Below are positions 43,074 through 52,201 of a stretch of 64,000 nucleotides of DNA, one piece after another. Below the pieces are notes generated by a model that was not told where the DNA came from, did not search any database, and saw only the letters and a list, made by a program, of their open reading frames with translations. The first letter of the stretch is position 1, and each line of letters begins with the position of its first letter. This DNA comes from Candidatus Binatia bacterium (GTDB taxonomy: Bacteria > Desulfobacterota > Binatia > UBA12015): contig JAQWRY010000079.1 in the NCBI GenBank assembly GCA_029243485.1, positions 85,451 through 149,450 of the forward strand, written 5' to 3'. A program made the position numbers and the translations under genes.

Positions 43074-43930
43074 AGTTCGTCTGCCACCTCGCCTTCGGGC
43101 CCGTCGACCACATGGCCCCGATGGCGAAGGCCATCGAGGAGCACGGCTTCGACTGCGTGGCGCTCTCCGACCACGTCGTCCACCCCGAGAAGATCAAGAC
43201 ACCGTACCCGTACACCGAAGACGGGAAGCCCCGCTGGGAGCCCTTCACGGACTGGCCCGACCCCTGGGTGTCCGTCGGCGCAATGGCTGCCGTGACCGAG
43301 CGCGTGCGCTTCGTCACCGGGGTCTACGTTCTGCCCATGCGCAACCCATTCGTGGTTGCGAAGGCCGTCGGCACGGCGGCCGTGATCTCCAAGAACCGGC
43401 TGACGCTCGGCATCGGCACCGGATGGATGGAAGACGAGTTCGAGCTTCTGGAGCAGCCATTCCGCCGTCGCGGAAAGCGGACCGACGAGATGATCGAGGT
43501 TCTGCGGAAGCTGTGGGCAGGCGGAATGGTCGAGCATCACGGCGAGTTCTACGACTTCGACCGACTCGAGATGAGTCCCGCGCCGTCCGAGCCCGTCCCA
43601 ATCATCGTCGGGGGATTGTCCGACCGCGCTCTTCGGCGCGCAGCCGAAGTCGGCGACGGCTGGATCTCCGATCGACACACGACCGAGGAACTCGGTCCCT
43701 ATCTCGACAAACTACGCGCATTGCGGAAAGACTCGCCGCGCGCGAACGAACCGTTGGAGGTTCTCGTGTCGTGCATCGATGCCTTCGACGACGATGCGTA
43801 CCACCGACTCGAGGACATGGGCGTCACACATCTCGTGACGAAACCGTGGGTATTCTACGGCGGAGAAGAAGACGACCTGACTGCAAAGATCGACGGCGTG
43901 AAACGCTTCGCCGAAGAACGAATCAGGTAG
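43070..43930 (+). CDS. LLM-class F420-dependent oxidoreductase, coupled to an acyl-CoA ligase
   Basis: 286 residues. Begins MKFVCHLAFGPVDHMAPMAKAIEEHGFDCVALSDHVV and contains GVYVLPMRNPFVVAKAVGTAAVISKNRLTLGIGTGWMEDEFE and PIIVGGLSDRALRRAAEVGDGW. Closest in pattern to the enzyme at 21129. The ATG overlaps the preceding gene's stop. The coupling suggests a CoA-linked substrate or a product handed to the ligase; this is inference. Its last eight bases overlap the convergent transglycosylase gene. Confidence 0.9.
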   Translation: MKFVCHLAFGPVDHMAPMAKAIEEHGFDCVALSDHVVHPEKIKTPYPYTEDGKPRWEPFTDWPDPWVSVGAMAAVTERVRFVTGVYVLPMRNPFVVAKAVGTAAVISKNRLTLGIGTGWMEDEFELLEQPFRRRGKRTDEMIEVLRKLWAGGMVEHHGEFYDFDRLEMSPAPSEPVPIIVGGLSDRALRRAAEVGDGWISDRHTTEELGPYLDKLRALRKDSPRANEPLEVLVSCIDAFDDDAYHRLEDMGVTHLVTKPWVFYGGEEDDLTAKIDGVKRFAEERIR

Positions 43931-44660
43931 GGTCGCCAACCGAAGTCGGCTGACGCGCCAGAAGATCCTCGTAACGATTGAGGATGTTCTTCACGTAGCG
44001 CGTGTTCTTCGCGCGATCTTTGCCGAGCCGCGCGGCACGCGTCGGTCCGAGATTGTACGCACCGATTGCGACCTTCGGATCACCGAAGCGTTCTTCGAGT
44101 TGGTTCAAATAGTGAAGACCAACGCGAATGTTGAAGTCGGGATCGAACAACGAATGCGATCCCTCCCACGGAAGACCCGCATCCTTCGCAACCTCGCGCG
44201 CCGTTGCCGGCTTCACCTGGATCAGTCCCAGCGCACCCATGTGACTCTTCGCGGTCGGCTTGCACGTACTCTCGATCTCGACCATCGCTTGCACGAAGAG
44301 AGGATCGTAGCCGTGTCGCCTCGCTTCGCGTTCGATGGTCTCTGCGATCTCCCAGCGCTTGCCCTCGGGGAGAGAGCGGCGACATTCGGAGAGCGCGTTG
44401 TAGAGCATACCAATCGCGTGAACCGGCTTCGTCACCAGGACCTCGGGAACGGCATGTGCCACCCCGAGAACACGAGGCGGGGCGAAAAGGAGCAGTCCGG
44501 CCAGGGCCGCCACCCCCGCCCTGCGGACGAGGCCCCGCGCAGACCCGCCCTCTGCAAGAAACTCCCTGCTGAGGACGCGCCGAGGCCGTGGGCAATTCGC
44601 CACGGCCGGCTCTGACCCGGTGTCGACGGGTCGAGCATCGAGGCCGCTCGATACAGACAC
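43923..44660 (-). CDS. Lytic transglycosylase (SLT domain)
   Basis: 245 residues. A hydrophobic segment (AGVAALAGLLLFAPPRVLGVAHA, about 48-70) after a basic N-terminus acts as signal or anchor. The SLT domain has the catalytic Glu in VEIESTCKPTAKSHMGALGLIQVKP, FDPDFNIRVGLHYLNQL and IGAYNLGP, all hallmark. It cleaves murein between MurNAc and GlcNAc in the periplasm. The GTG start at 44660 lacks a clear ribosome-binding site and leaves a long cytoplasmic tail, so an internal start is possible. Confidence 0.9.
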   Translation of the reverse strand: MSVSSGLDARPVDTGSEPAVANCPRPRRVLSREFLAEGGSARGLVRRAGVAALAGLLLFAPPRVLGVAHAVPEVLVTKPVHAIGMLYNALSECRRSLPEGKRWEIAETIEREARRHGYDPLFVQAMVEIESTCKPTAKSHMGALGLIQVKPATAREVAKDAGLPWEGSHSLFDPDFNIRVGLHYLNQLEERFGDPKVAIGAYNLGPTRAARLGKDRAKNTRYVKNILNRYEDLLARQPTSVGDPT

Positions 44661-44722
44661 AGTGAAAAATGAAGGGACGTAGGTGCGCGTCGGGAACCAA
44701 CGCGATTGATGGAGGCTAAGTT

Positions 44723-44797
44723 ATGGCCCGTAATGGGGATAGCCCAAAAGATCTAATACGTAAGGAAAGCGCTGCTGATCATCTGGAGCAACGCTAG
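44723..44797 (+). CDS. Putative 24-residue ORF with strong ribosome-binding site
   Basis: GGAGG seven bases before ATG 44723 leads a short ORF (MARNGDSPKDLIRKESAADHLE plus two) that ends inside the last codon of the convergent pseudouridine-synthase gene. Its bases are much richer in A/T than the neighbours (AAT, CTA, ATA codons). The peptide is charged and non-hydrophobic. No family known. Chance is not excluded. Confidence 0.3.
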   Translation: MARNGDSPKDLIRKESAADHLEQR

Positions 44798-45576
44798 GCT
44801 TTTCGGCTGGGACCCGCGAGACCCTTAATCGCTGCATCCAGGTCCATGCCGAGATCCGCCGCAAAGGAGCGGAAATGGTCCGGCGCTTCGGCCTCGACCG
44901 CTAGCGATTTGCGGCGTCCGGGCTGCGGCAAAGAGAGCCTCCACGCGTGGAGGAGAAGGGACTTGTCCGCGGCGCGCGAAACCGACGCGCGCGTGTCGGG
45001 ACCGTTCTTCGATCCGTACACCGTGTCGCCTTCGACCGGACAACCCAACGTCGCGAGATGCGCGCGAATCTGATGGAGGCGCCCGGTTTCGATTCGGCAC
45101 GACAACAATGCTCGCCCCCCGGCGCTCGCCAACACCTGCCAATGCGTGATCGCTTCCACACCGCGCGGATCGGGAACGCTCACGCGCAATTCGCCGCGGC
45201 GAACCTGCGAAAGGCGCATGCGCGCGACACCGTGCGCACCTGGCGGCCGGCGCTGCACGATCGTCAAGTATGTTTTTTCCACTCGGCGCGTCGCGAACGC
45301 TTCGCGAAGTGCGTCATACGCTTCCTCCGTCAACGCGAACGCGACCAGCCCGCTCGTCGCGCGGTCGAGTCGATGTAGAAGCCCGTAGTCACGGCGCGCA
45401 CCCAGCCGCGAGAGCGTCGGGCCATGATCCGCAAAGACGCCGTTCACGAGCGTGTCCCGAGCGTGCCCCTTGCCGGGCATCGTGACACGCCCCCGAGGCT
45501 TCGCGACGATGAGAACATTTCCGTCAACGAACACGGTCTCGTAGCGCACGCGGGGGTTCGCGGCGGGCAACGGCAT
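44794..45576 (-). CDS. RluA-family RNA pseudouridine synthase
   Basis: 260 residues. LLHRLDRATSGLVAFALT carries the catalytic Asp of the HRLDxxTSG motif, KTYLTIV and the IETGRLHQIRAHLATLGCPVEGDTVYG segment are the other signatures. No S4 domain, so closest to RluA/TruC-type enzymes for rRNA or tRNA. Cytoplasmic. Divergent from the phosphotransferase gene. Confidence 0.92.
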   Translation of the reverse strand: MPLPAANPRVRYETVFVDGNVLIVAKPRGRVTMPGKGHARDTLVNGVFADHGPTLSRLGARRDYGLLHRLDRATSGLVAFALTEEAYDALREAFATRRVEKTYLTIVQRRPPGAHGVARMRLSQVRRGELRVSVPDPRGVEAITHWQVLASAGGRALLSCRIETGRLHQIRAHLATLGCPVEGDTVYGSKNGPDTRASVSRAADKSLLLHAWRLSLPQPGRRKSLAVEAEAPDHFRSFAADLGMDLDAAIKGLAGPSRKA

Positions 45577-45622
45577 CCCTGTCCTTCTAGCCGCGGCTCA
45601 CGCATTGGTCTAGAAGACAACC

Positions 45623-46651
45623 GTGCCTCGCGGACTCCAGGTCGAACCGGTGACTCAATGGCTCCGTGAGCACGTGCCCGGACTCGAGTTGCCGCTCGAC
45701 TTCGAATTGGTCGCGGCCGGGGGGTCGAACCTCACCTACCAGGTGAAGGATGCCAGCGGACGCCGCTACGCGCTCCGACGCCCGCCCGAGGGCAAGCGCC
45801 TCGCCACGGCCCACGACGTGGGCCGGGAGGTTCGCGTCATGGGCGCCCTCTCCGAGACCACGGTACCCGTCCCGGACATCGTCGCCTCGTGCGAGGACGA
45901 ATCCGTGACCGGAGCCCCATTCTTCGTAATGAGCTTTCTCGATGGCCTGATCCTCCGGGACCAGGCCGCCGCCGAGGCCCTCGACGCCGACGCCTGCCGC
46001 CGAGCCACGGACTCGTTGATCGACGTACACGTTGCCCTCCACGCGACCGACATCGACGCGATCGGCCTCGGCTCGCTGGCCAAACGCGAGGGTTACGTGG
46101 AGCGCCAACTTGCTCGTTGGCGAAAACAGGCAGAGCGATCGAAGACCCGCGATCTCCCTCTTCTGAGCGAAATCCACGATCGCCTTGCGGCGAACGTTCC
46201 CCCGGCCTCGGGCGCGATATCGCTCGTCCACGGCGACTACCGCTTCGACAATTGCGTTCTCGGCAACGACGACCAGACCGTCATCGGCGTGCTCGATTGG
46301 GAGCTGTGCACACTCGGCGATCCAGTCGCAGACTTCTGCTGGTCCCTGCTCTACTGGGCAGACCCGGGCGACGAGTACGCGTTCCTGAATTCGCCGCCGA
46401 CTCTGCACCCCGCGTTCCCGCGACGCGCGGACGTCGCGGAATCATACGCACGAAAGTCAGGACGCGATTTGAGCGAGCTCTCTTTCTTCACGACGTTCGG
46501 GTGGTGGAAGATGGCCTGCATCGTCGAGGGCGTGTACGCGCGCCTGCAGGCGGGTTCAGGCGGCGGCATGGCAACCGAAGGACCCGAACTCGTCGCGCAG
46601 CGAGTCGACACGATGCTCGAAATCGCAGCGCGCCAAATGCGCGAGATCTGA
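45623..46651 (+). CDS. APH-family phosphotransferase
   Basis: 342 residues from GTG 45623. The kinase-like N-lobe (GGSNLTYQVKDASGRRYALRRPP) has the Lys/Arg strand; the catalytic loop is LVHGDYRFDNCVLG (Asp in HGDYRxDN) and the metal strand VLDWELCTLGDPVADFCW. It belongs to the branch that in acyl-CoA dehydrogenase 10/11-type proteins phosphorylates 4-hydroxy-fatty acyl-CoAs. Such kinases are often near acyl-CoA genes. Likely cytoplasmic and substrate unknown. The GT gene begins ten bases later. Confidence 0.88.
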   Translation: MPRGLQVEPVTQWLREHVPGLELPLDFELVAAGGSNLTYQVKDASGRRYALRRPPEGKRLATAHDVGREVRVMGALSETTVPVPDIVASCEDESVTGAPFFVMSFLDGLILRDQAAAEALDADACRRATDSLIDVHVALHATDIDAIGLGSLAKREGYVERQLARWRKQAERSKTRDLPLLSEIHDRLAANVPPASGAISLVHGDYRFDNCVLGNDDQTVIGVLDWELCTLGDPVADFCWSLLYWADPGDEYAFLNSPPTLHPAFPRRADVAESYARKSGRDLSELSFFTTFGWWKMACIVEGVYARLQAGSGGGMATEGPELVAQRVDTMLEIAARQMREI

Positions 46652-46661
46652 AGGCGGTGCT

Positions 46662-47780
46662 CTGATCGTTCCGCTCTCCTGTTCCGCCGTTCTCACACAC
46701 CACTGGCTGGTTCGACCACGTGGCGGAGAGAAGGTTCTCGAAGCACTGGCCGAGCTCGTTCCCGAGGCCCCGATTTACACACTCGTTTACGACCTGGCGG
46801 GCATGGGCGGCTCTCCGCTCATCAGACGGGAGGTGCACACTTCTTTCCTGCAGAGCATCCCCGGCGCCACGCGGCACTACCCAAGCCTCCTCCCGCTCCT
46901 GCCCGTGGCGGCCCGCCGCATACAGCTCCCCGACGTTGATCTCGTCCTCTGCTCCGATGCCGCGGTGGCCAAGGCCATGCGCCCCGCCAAACGAAGCACC
47001 GTCGTCTGCTACTGCCATTCGCCGATGCGGTACGCGTATGAGGACGACCTCTACACCGCGTACCGAGAGAGCCTGCCGACGCTCCTGCGCCCGCTGTTCC
47101 GGCCGGCCGTGGTCCGCGCCCGCGCGGCCGACCAGGAAGCGGCCGAACGGGTCGATGTCTTCGTCGCTAACTCTGCCCACGTCGCCGAGAGGATCCGGCG
47201 CGCTTACGGCCGAAGCGCCGAAGTCGTCCACCCACCGATCGACGTCCCACCGGAGCCCACCCGCACGCCGAGGGCGGACTACTACGTGAGCGTCGGCTTC
47301 CACACGGCCTACAAGCGCCTCGATCTCGCGGTCGAGGCCTGCCGACGGCTCGGTCGCAAGCTCGTGATCATCGGCACCGGACCCGAGGTCGATCGCCTTC
47401 GGGCCGCCCCACCCTCCCACGTCGAGATCCTGGGGTGGCAGACCGACGCGGCCGTCCGAGAGCACTTCGAGAAAGCGCGCGGACTCCTGTTCCCCGGGGA
47501 AGAGGATTTCGGGATGGTCCCCGTCGAAGCATTCGCGCGCGGCTGCCCGGTCATTGCCTACGGTGTCGGTGGGGCGACGGAGTCGGTGAAGCCGTCGGTA
47601 TGCGGCGTCTGGTTCGAAACGCAGACGGCCGAGAGCCTTGCCGGGGCCATGGCTCGGATGGAGGAACGAACGTTCGACCCCGTGGAGATGCACGGCGAGG
47701 CCATCCGATTCGGTCCCGACCGCTTCTTTACGGAAATGCGATCCGTGCTCGACCGCGCGCTCACGGGCCGGTGTTCGTAA
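46662..47780 (+). CDS. GT4-family glycosyltransferase, probable CTG start
   Basis: 372 residues if initiated at CTG 46662. The first ATG in frame (46803) would lose the conserved N-terminus HHWLVRPRGGEKVLEALAEL, the GT-B acceptor-side motif of mannosyltransferase-like GT4 enzymes. Later motifs are CYCHSPMRYAYEDD, VANSAHVAERIRRAYGR, SVGFHTAYKRLDLAVEAC, and the nucleotide-binding EDFGMVPVEAFARGCPVIAYGVGG with its E-x7-E pair. No ATG, GTG or TTG occurs in frame between the previous gene and 46803; AAGG lies seven bases before the CTG. Probably makes a surface glycan. Confidence 0.85.
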   Translation: MIVPLSCSAVLTHHWLVRPRGGEKVLEALAELVPEAPIYTLVYDLAGMGGSPLIRREVHTSFLQSIPGATRHYPSLLPLLPVAARRIQLPDVDLVLCSDAAVAKAMRPAKRSTVVCYCHSPMRYAYEDDLYTAYRESLPTLLRPLFRPAVVRARAADQEAAERVDVFVANSAHVAERIRRAYGRSAEVVHPPIDVPPEPTRTPRADYYVSVGFHTAYKRLDLAVEACRRLGRKLVIIGTGPEVDRLRAAPPSHVEILGWQTDAAVREHFEKARGLLFPGEEDFGMVPVEAFARGCPVIAYGVGGATESVKPSVCGVWFETQTAESLAGAMARMEERTFDPVEMHGEAIRFGPDRFFTEMRSVLDRALTGRCS

Positions 47781-47873
47781 AAAAGCGGAGCCCGCTCCTG
47801 GCGCAGGCTCGATCCATGCTCTCGGGAGAGATAGACTCCGAGAGCTGATCTCGCAGAGCGGGATCGACGCCCA

Positions 47874-49796
47874 ATGCGCATCCCCAACAGAGAAACGAGC
47901 GGCTCGGCGACTCTGCTTCGATTTGCCGCCCTTGGAATTGTGCTGGCGACGGTCGCCGCGGCCGTCACGACCACGACGGAGAAAACAGTTCCCGGTCCCG
48001 TCTCGCTGCTCGAGCGTGGGGGGCGCTCTACGGACCTCCTCTGCCAGCTCGCTGCTCTCCAGGGCGGACCCCCTCCCAAGCGCGAGAGCAAAATGGCCCC
48101 CGCGTGCCCCAACACGGGTCCGGATTCCAGCGCCCGCGTCGTACCCGTCGGAGACGACCGGCGCCGATCCCTCGTCCTACGGGCCGGGGACCGGCTCGAA
48201 GCCGAGATCGCACCAGGGGGGGCCCAGATCCTCCGCTTCTGGGTGGCCACTCGAGGGCTCGGTGACGAGCTCGAGGTGCGCATCTCTCTGGGTACGGGCG
48301 CGGATGCCGCCGTCTGGGAGCGCCGACTCGCAACACACGACCGATGGGTCGACGGCGAGATCGCCGTTCCCCCGAACGCCGGCCCGAAGCTTCGATTTAC
48401 GGTCGAAACGTCTGCGCCTCGACCCCGCGACCGCGACGCCCGGCTCGCACTCGCCGCGCCGAGATTGATCCGTGCCCCCGCGAAGGACGAGGGCGGGGCG
48501 CGGAACATCCTCCTGTACGTGATCGACACTCTTCGCGCCGACCACACGCCCATGTACGGCTACGAACGCAACACAATGCCCCGGCTGGCGGCGGTCGCGC
48601 AGCAGGGAGTCGTGTTCGACCGCGCGTACAGCACCGCGGCACGAACGCGGCCCGCGACGGCCAGTGCGCTGACCGGGCTGTACCCGAGCCGTCACCACGC
48701 CCGCCTCGGAATGGGGATCGAATTCGACGAAGAAACGCTCGCGGAAACGCTGCGCGATGCCGGGTGGTCGACCTGGGCGTACGTCACGAACGGAAACGTC
48801 TTCGCGCCCCGCTACGCCTTCGAGCAAGGCTTCGATCGCTTCCACACGATCCGCGGCGTGCGACTAGACAATCACGCGCGAACCGGCGAGATCAACGAGC
48901 GCATGCTCCCGATGTTGCGCGAGTACGCGGACGAGCCGTTCTTCCTCTACGTGCACGCGATCGACCCACACTCGCCCTACGATCCCCCGGCCGGGTTTGC
49001 CGGACGCTATCGTGACCCCTCGTACTCGGGGCCGGTCACGCCTGCGGGGACCAAGTCCGCCATTCTCGCTCAGACCGTCGAAACCGACGCCGACACCGCG
49101 CACGTGCGCGATCTGTACGACGAAGACATCCTTTACCAGGACAGCATGTTCGGCGACCTCCTCGACGCTCTCGACGAGGTCGGCGTTCTCGACGAGACCT
49201 TGATCGTCGTGGTAGCGGACCACGGCGACGAGTTCCGTGAGCACGGCGGATGGGAGCATGGGAACCGGCTCTTCGAGGAGCAGATTCGCATCCCATTCGT
49301 GATGAGTCTTCCGAACCGAGAAGGCCGAGAAGGCCGCCGGATCAAACAGCTCGTGTCCTTGGCCGACGTGCCCCAGACCGTCCTCGGCCTCTACGGCCTA
49401 GATGCGCCTCCCGGGGTGCAAGGTCGTGATCTGAGCGCCGCCGTGATGAGGACCGCGGCGCTGGCGGACCAGCCCCTCTACTCGGAGGAGATCACGCAGA
49501 TCCCCGGCGGTGATATCCGCACGCTGATCGACGGCCGCTGGAAACTCATCCGCCGCGCGAACCAAATCCGTGACGACGACGCCACGAAGTACAGCTTGTA
49601 CGACCTCGAAGCCGACCCCGGTGAGTTCGCCGATCTCGGTCCGCTGGAAACGAACCGCGTCGAACAGATGCGCGTAGAGCTCCTTCGGCAAAGCCTGGCC
49701 ATCGGGACCCCCCGGAAGCAGGACGACGAGAAGACTCCCGCCGAGCTCGATGAGCGAACCCGTCGGCAGCTGCGCGCCCTCGGATACGCCGAGTAG
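47874..49796 (+). CDS. Sulfatase-fold hydrolase with Thr at the nucleophile position
   Basis: 640 residues. Short N-terminal hydrophobic segment (LLRFAALGIVLATVAAAV) for export or anchoring, then a 190-residue beta-rich domain, then the alkaline-phosphatase-like core: NILLYVIDTLRADHTPMYGY (metal Asp), VHAIDPHSPYDPP and VADHGDEFREHG. Sulfatases have C/S-x-P-x-R; here the loop reads T258-R-P-A-T262 followed by ASALTG, so neither formylglycine precursor nor the Arg is present. It could be a phosphatase or phosphotransferase using Thr, as in some alkaline-phosphatase relatives. Ends LRALGYAE like the gene at 2-658. Confidence 0.85.
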   Translation: MRIPNRETSGSATLLRFAALGIVLATVAAAVTTTTEKTVPGPVSLLERGGRSTDLLCQLAALQGGPPPKRESKMAPACPNTGPDSSARVVPVGDDRRRSLVLRAGDRLEAEIAPGGAQILRFWVATRGLGDELEVRISLGTGADAAVWERRLATHDRWVDGEIAVPPNAGPKLRFTVETSAPRPRDRDARLALAAPRLIRAPAKDEGGARNILLYVIDTLRADHTPMYGYERNTMPRLAAVAQQGVVFDRAYSTAARTRPATASALTGLYPSRHHARLGMGIEFDEETLAETLRDAGWSTWAYVTNGNVFAPRYAFEQGFDRFHTIRGVRLDNHARTGEINERMLPMLREYADEPFFLYVHAIDPHSPYDPPAGFAGRYRDPSYSGPVTPAGTKSAILAQTVETDADTAHVRDLYDEDILYQDSMFGDLLDALDEVGVLDETLIVVVADHGDEFREHGGWEHGNRLFEEQIRIPFVMSLPNREGREGRRIKQLVSLADVPQTVLGLYGLDAPPGVQGRDLSAAVMRTAALADQPLYSEEITQIPGGDIRTLIDGRWKLIRRANQIRDDDATKYSLYDLEADPGEFADLGPLETNRVEQMRVELLRQSLAIGTPRKQDDEKTPAELDERTRRQLRALGYAE

Positions 49797-49830
49797 CCCG
49801 CACGTCGACCGACGCCGAAGAGGATCACCG

Positions 49831-51600
49831 CTAGGGAGCGGGCTCGTCGCGCGGAACGTGGAAGAACGATCCCTTGCGAACATTCACGAATGCGAGCTCC
49901 GGCACGCTCCACATCACGCCACGCAAGCCCGCCGACAAGAGACGACCGGCGTCGAATGGTGCGACCGAGAGCCCGACCACCGTCGCCCCTACCCCGTAAA
50001 GAAGGTTCGCAAAGCCGAAGAGCGGCCGCGCAACGACCGTGTCCTCGGTGAAGAACAGAAACGCGGAGTCCAGGGAGTTGCGCTCGTAGACCGTGGACGT
50101 GAGGACGTTTGATTCGCGCAGCGCGGCCGAGAATCCCTCGCGATCCGTCATTTCCGCGACCTTCCGAGAACGATACGAAGGCGTCGTCACCACCTCGCTC
50201 ACGCGATAGCTGGCCTGCACCGCGTCCGCGGCGAGGAACGGGATGAACTCGAACCCGCGGCCGGGCGGCACGTGCCCTCCGAGCTGCATCGTGGACGCTT
50301 CCGGCACCGACCGCGCCCCCTCTGCCACGCCGCGCTCCACCTGAACGAAGAGTTCCGAGACGCAGTTGTGCGCCACGAGGTTGTAGTGATGATCCCCATC
50401 CAATCGCTCGAGCTGTGCGAACTCGAGAGACCGAAGCTCTTCGATGCGCTGCCGCAGCTGCGCCGCGGGAGGGGCGTCCCGGCCGGCCAGACCGACCTGC
50501 GCCGACCGGACCGGGAGCAGGCGCTCCCGCACGAAGCGCAGATCCTGCCGGGTTACACGGCTTCGCTCGACCTCGCGATACCGATTGGCGACCGCCTCGA
50601 GGGCTCCGTAGTCGGACTCGCGCAAGGAGGCCCTCGCGTTCAAGGCCTCGCGGACGCGCAATAGCTCGGACCGAAGCTCGACCACCAAGGGGCTGAGGTC
50701 GCCGCCGCGCGACTCGACCTCGGCGACGGCGAGCCGCATGGGATCATCCGGAAACACATCCAGGACCACGAGCCGCCCCTCATCCCGTGTCCTCTCGAGC
50801 GCCAAGAGCCGCGCCATCCCGACCAGCAACACGAAGCCGACGTCTTCACGCGTCGAACCGGCGACGTCGACCAGGTCGCTCTCCAGGCGATCCGCGACAC
50901 CGCGAAGCATCTTTCGGGTGTCGCGATTGAGAGGAAAGTCCGCCGGAGACAGCGTCACGACGCTCTCGGGACGCAGAGAGGCTCCGTTTTCGAGAATCCG
51001 CAGCGCCTCCACGAGCGCTTGCGCATCCCCCGCGCGCTCACGCAGGCCGTACCCGCGCGCCGGGTGCCTCCCAGGTTCCGCCAGCGACGAAGTAGGCACC
51101 GCGGCGGCGGCGGGTAAATCGCGCAGAACTGCTTCCGCTTCCGCCGAGCGCCCCGAAACGAAATCGACGCCGTACTTCTCCCGGACACGCGCGTCGAGAC
51201 GTGCGAGAGCCGTATCGTCGGCCCCGGACACTACACCGGCCGAATCGATGAAATACCCCGCAGCCCGCACGCGAACCGCCGGCCGGCCCCGCTCCCATGC
51301 CTCGAGGAATTCCCGGTCACGGCGCAGGTCGGCCAACACCTGGAACTCCACTGCTTCACTCAGATAGCGCTCGTTGAACGATGCGCGCAGTCGGTCGAAG
51401 GTGTCGGTGGAGACCTCGACGCGCAAGGCCTGTACGTTGCGGTTCTCGAGAGAGCCGTAGACGTGCGCAAAACGATCGGAGGCGTCTCGATCGAGCCGCA
51501 AGACGCCCGGATCTTGGTACCCGAAGTGGTACGTCCGGTCCTCGAGCCGTAGGGCGACGTGCCCACCACTCGCACCGCCCTCGTTTGCGTCGGCGTACAA
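49831..51600 (-). CDS. Papain-like (DUF4105/NCxxE-type) secreted protein, start unresolved
   Basis: 589 residues from TTG 51600. GGASGGHVALRLEDRTYHFG supplies a candidate catalytic His and HYNLVAHNCVSELFVQ a Cys, in the H...NC order of the permuted NlpC/P60 or LRAT-like papain fold, as in DUF4105 proteins. Between them lies a long helical region. The frame stays open upstream to about 51743 and encodes a perfect signal peptide (IVAGLVLLALCFPRTSAAA) at 51627-51684, yet no ATG, GTG or TTG precedes it. Either an unusual start such as ATC 51684 is used or an indel exists. The C-terminus has two hydrophobic stretches. Third gene of an operon with hspQ and a lipoprotein. Confidence 0.7.
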   Translation of the reverse strand: MYADANEGGASGGHVALRLEDRTYHFGYQDPGVLRLDRDASDRFAHVYGSLENRNVQALRVEVSTDTFDRLRASFNERYLSEAVEFQVLADLRRDREFLEAWERGRPAVRVRAAGYFIDSAGVVSGADDTALARLDARVREKYGVDFVSGRSAEAEAVLRDLPAAAAVPTSSLAEPGRHPARGYGLRERAGDAQALVEALRILENGASLRPESVVTLSPADFPLNRDTRKMLRGVADRLESDLVDVAGSTREDVGFVLLVGMARLLALERTRDEGRLVVLDVFPDDPMRLAVAEVESRGGDLSPLVVELRSELLRVREALNARASLRESDYGALEAVANRYREVERSRVTRQDLRFVRERLLPVRSAQVGLAGRDAPPAAQLRQRIEELRSLEFAQLERLDGDHHYNLVAHNCVSELFVQVERGVAEGARSVPEASTMQLGGHVPPGRGFEFIPFLAADAVQASYRVSEVVTTPSYRSRKVAEMTDREGFSAALRESNVLTSTVYERNSLDSAFLFFTEDTVVARPLFGFANLLYGVGATVVGLSVAPFDAGRLLSAGLRGVMWSVPELAFVNVRKGSFFHVPRDEPAP

Positions 51601-51709
51601 GAAGTCGACGAAGCGCCGATCCGTCTCGGCGGCCGCAGATGTACGGGGGAAACAGAGAGCCAGTAGAACGAGGCCCGCTACGATCCGTCGGCGACGCCGG
51701 CGACCGCGC

Positions 51710-52168
51710 TCAGGAGCGACGGGCGTCGTAACCCTGCTGAATCAGTCGGTCGGCGGGGATCTTCGCTGCCGCATCCTGCACGAGCGCAGCCGACCAGACC
51801 TGCACGTGATCCGGCTCGAAGCCCGCACGGCGAAGCCCTTCACCGATCCCGACGAAGGTCGCCGCATCAGCTCCCCAGTTCGTCACGCCATGCCGCTCGG
51901 CCACGGTCCCGAGACCGCCCTGCACTTCGGACACCGTCCGACCCGACCGCGCCGCGCTCGCCGTGAAGTCGCGAACGTCTTCGCGGTAAGCCTGCTCGGA
52001 CTTGCTCTCGCCGTCGGGCGAGCTCGAGCTGAGACTGTCGGAGACCGACTTCGAACTACCCGCCAGCGAGTCACTAATGCTCTCCGAGCTGTAGGAGAAC
52101 GAGCAGCCGGCCGAAGCCAGTGAGAGAGCAAGGACGGCCGCGAGGGTTAGGTTTCCAGTCGAATACAT
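51710..52168 (-). CDS. Small lipoprotein of the myxobacterial putative-lipoprotein type
   Basis: 152 residues. Lipobox LASAGC (Cys 22), a Ser-rich linker (SSKSVSDSLSSSSPDGESKSE), then a compact domain: DVRDFTASAARSG..TVSEVQGGLGTVAERHGVTNWGADAATFVGIGEGLRRAGF. It is similar to small putative lipoproteins annotated in delta-proteobacteria, function unknown. AAGGAG precedes ATG 52168. Gene order hspQ, lipoprotein, papain-like protein with gaps of 33 and about 10-100 bases; probably one operon. Confidence 0.75.
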   Translation of the reverse strand: MYSTGNLTLAAVLALSLASAGCSFSYSSESISDSLAGSSKSVSDSLSSSSPDGESKSEQAYREDVRDFTASAARSGRTVSEVQGGLGTVAERHGVTNWGADAATFVGIGEGLRRAGFEPDHVQVWSAALVQDAAAKIPADRLIQQGYDARRS

Positions 52169-52201
52169 GAGTTGTCTTCTCCTTTGCCGGGTCGAGGGGC
52201 G

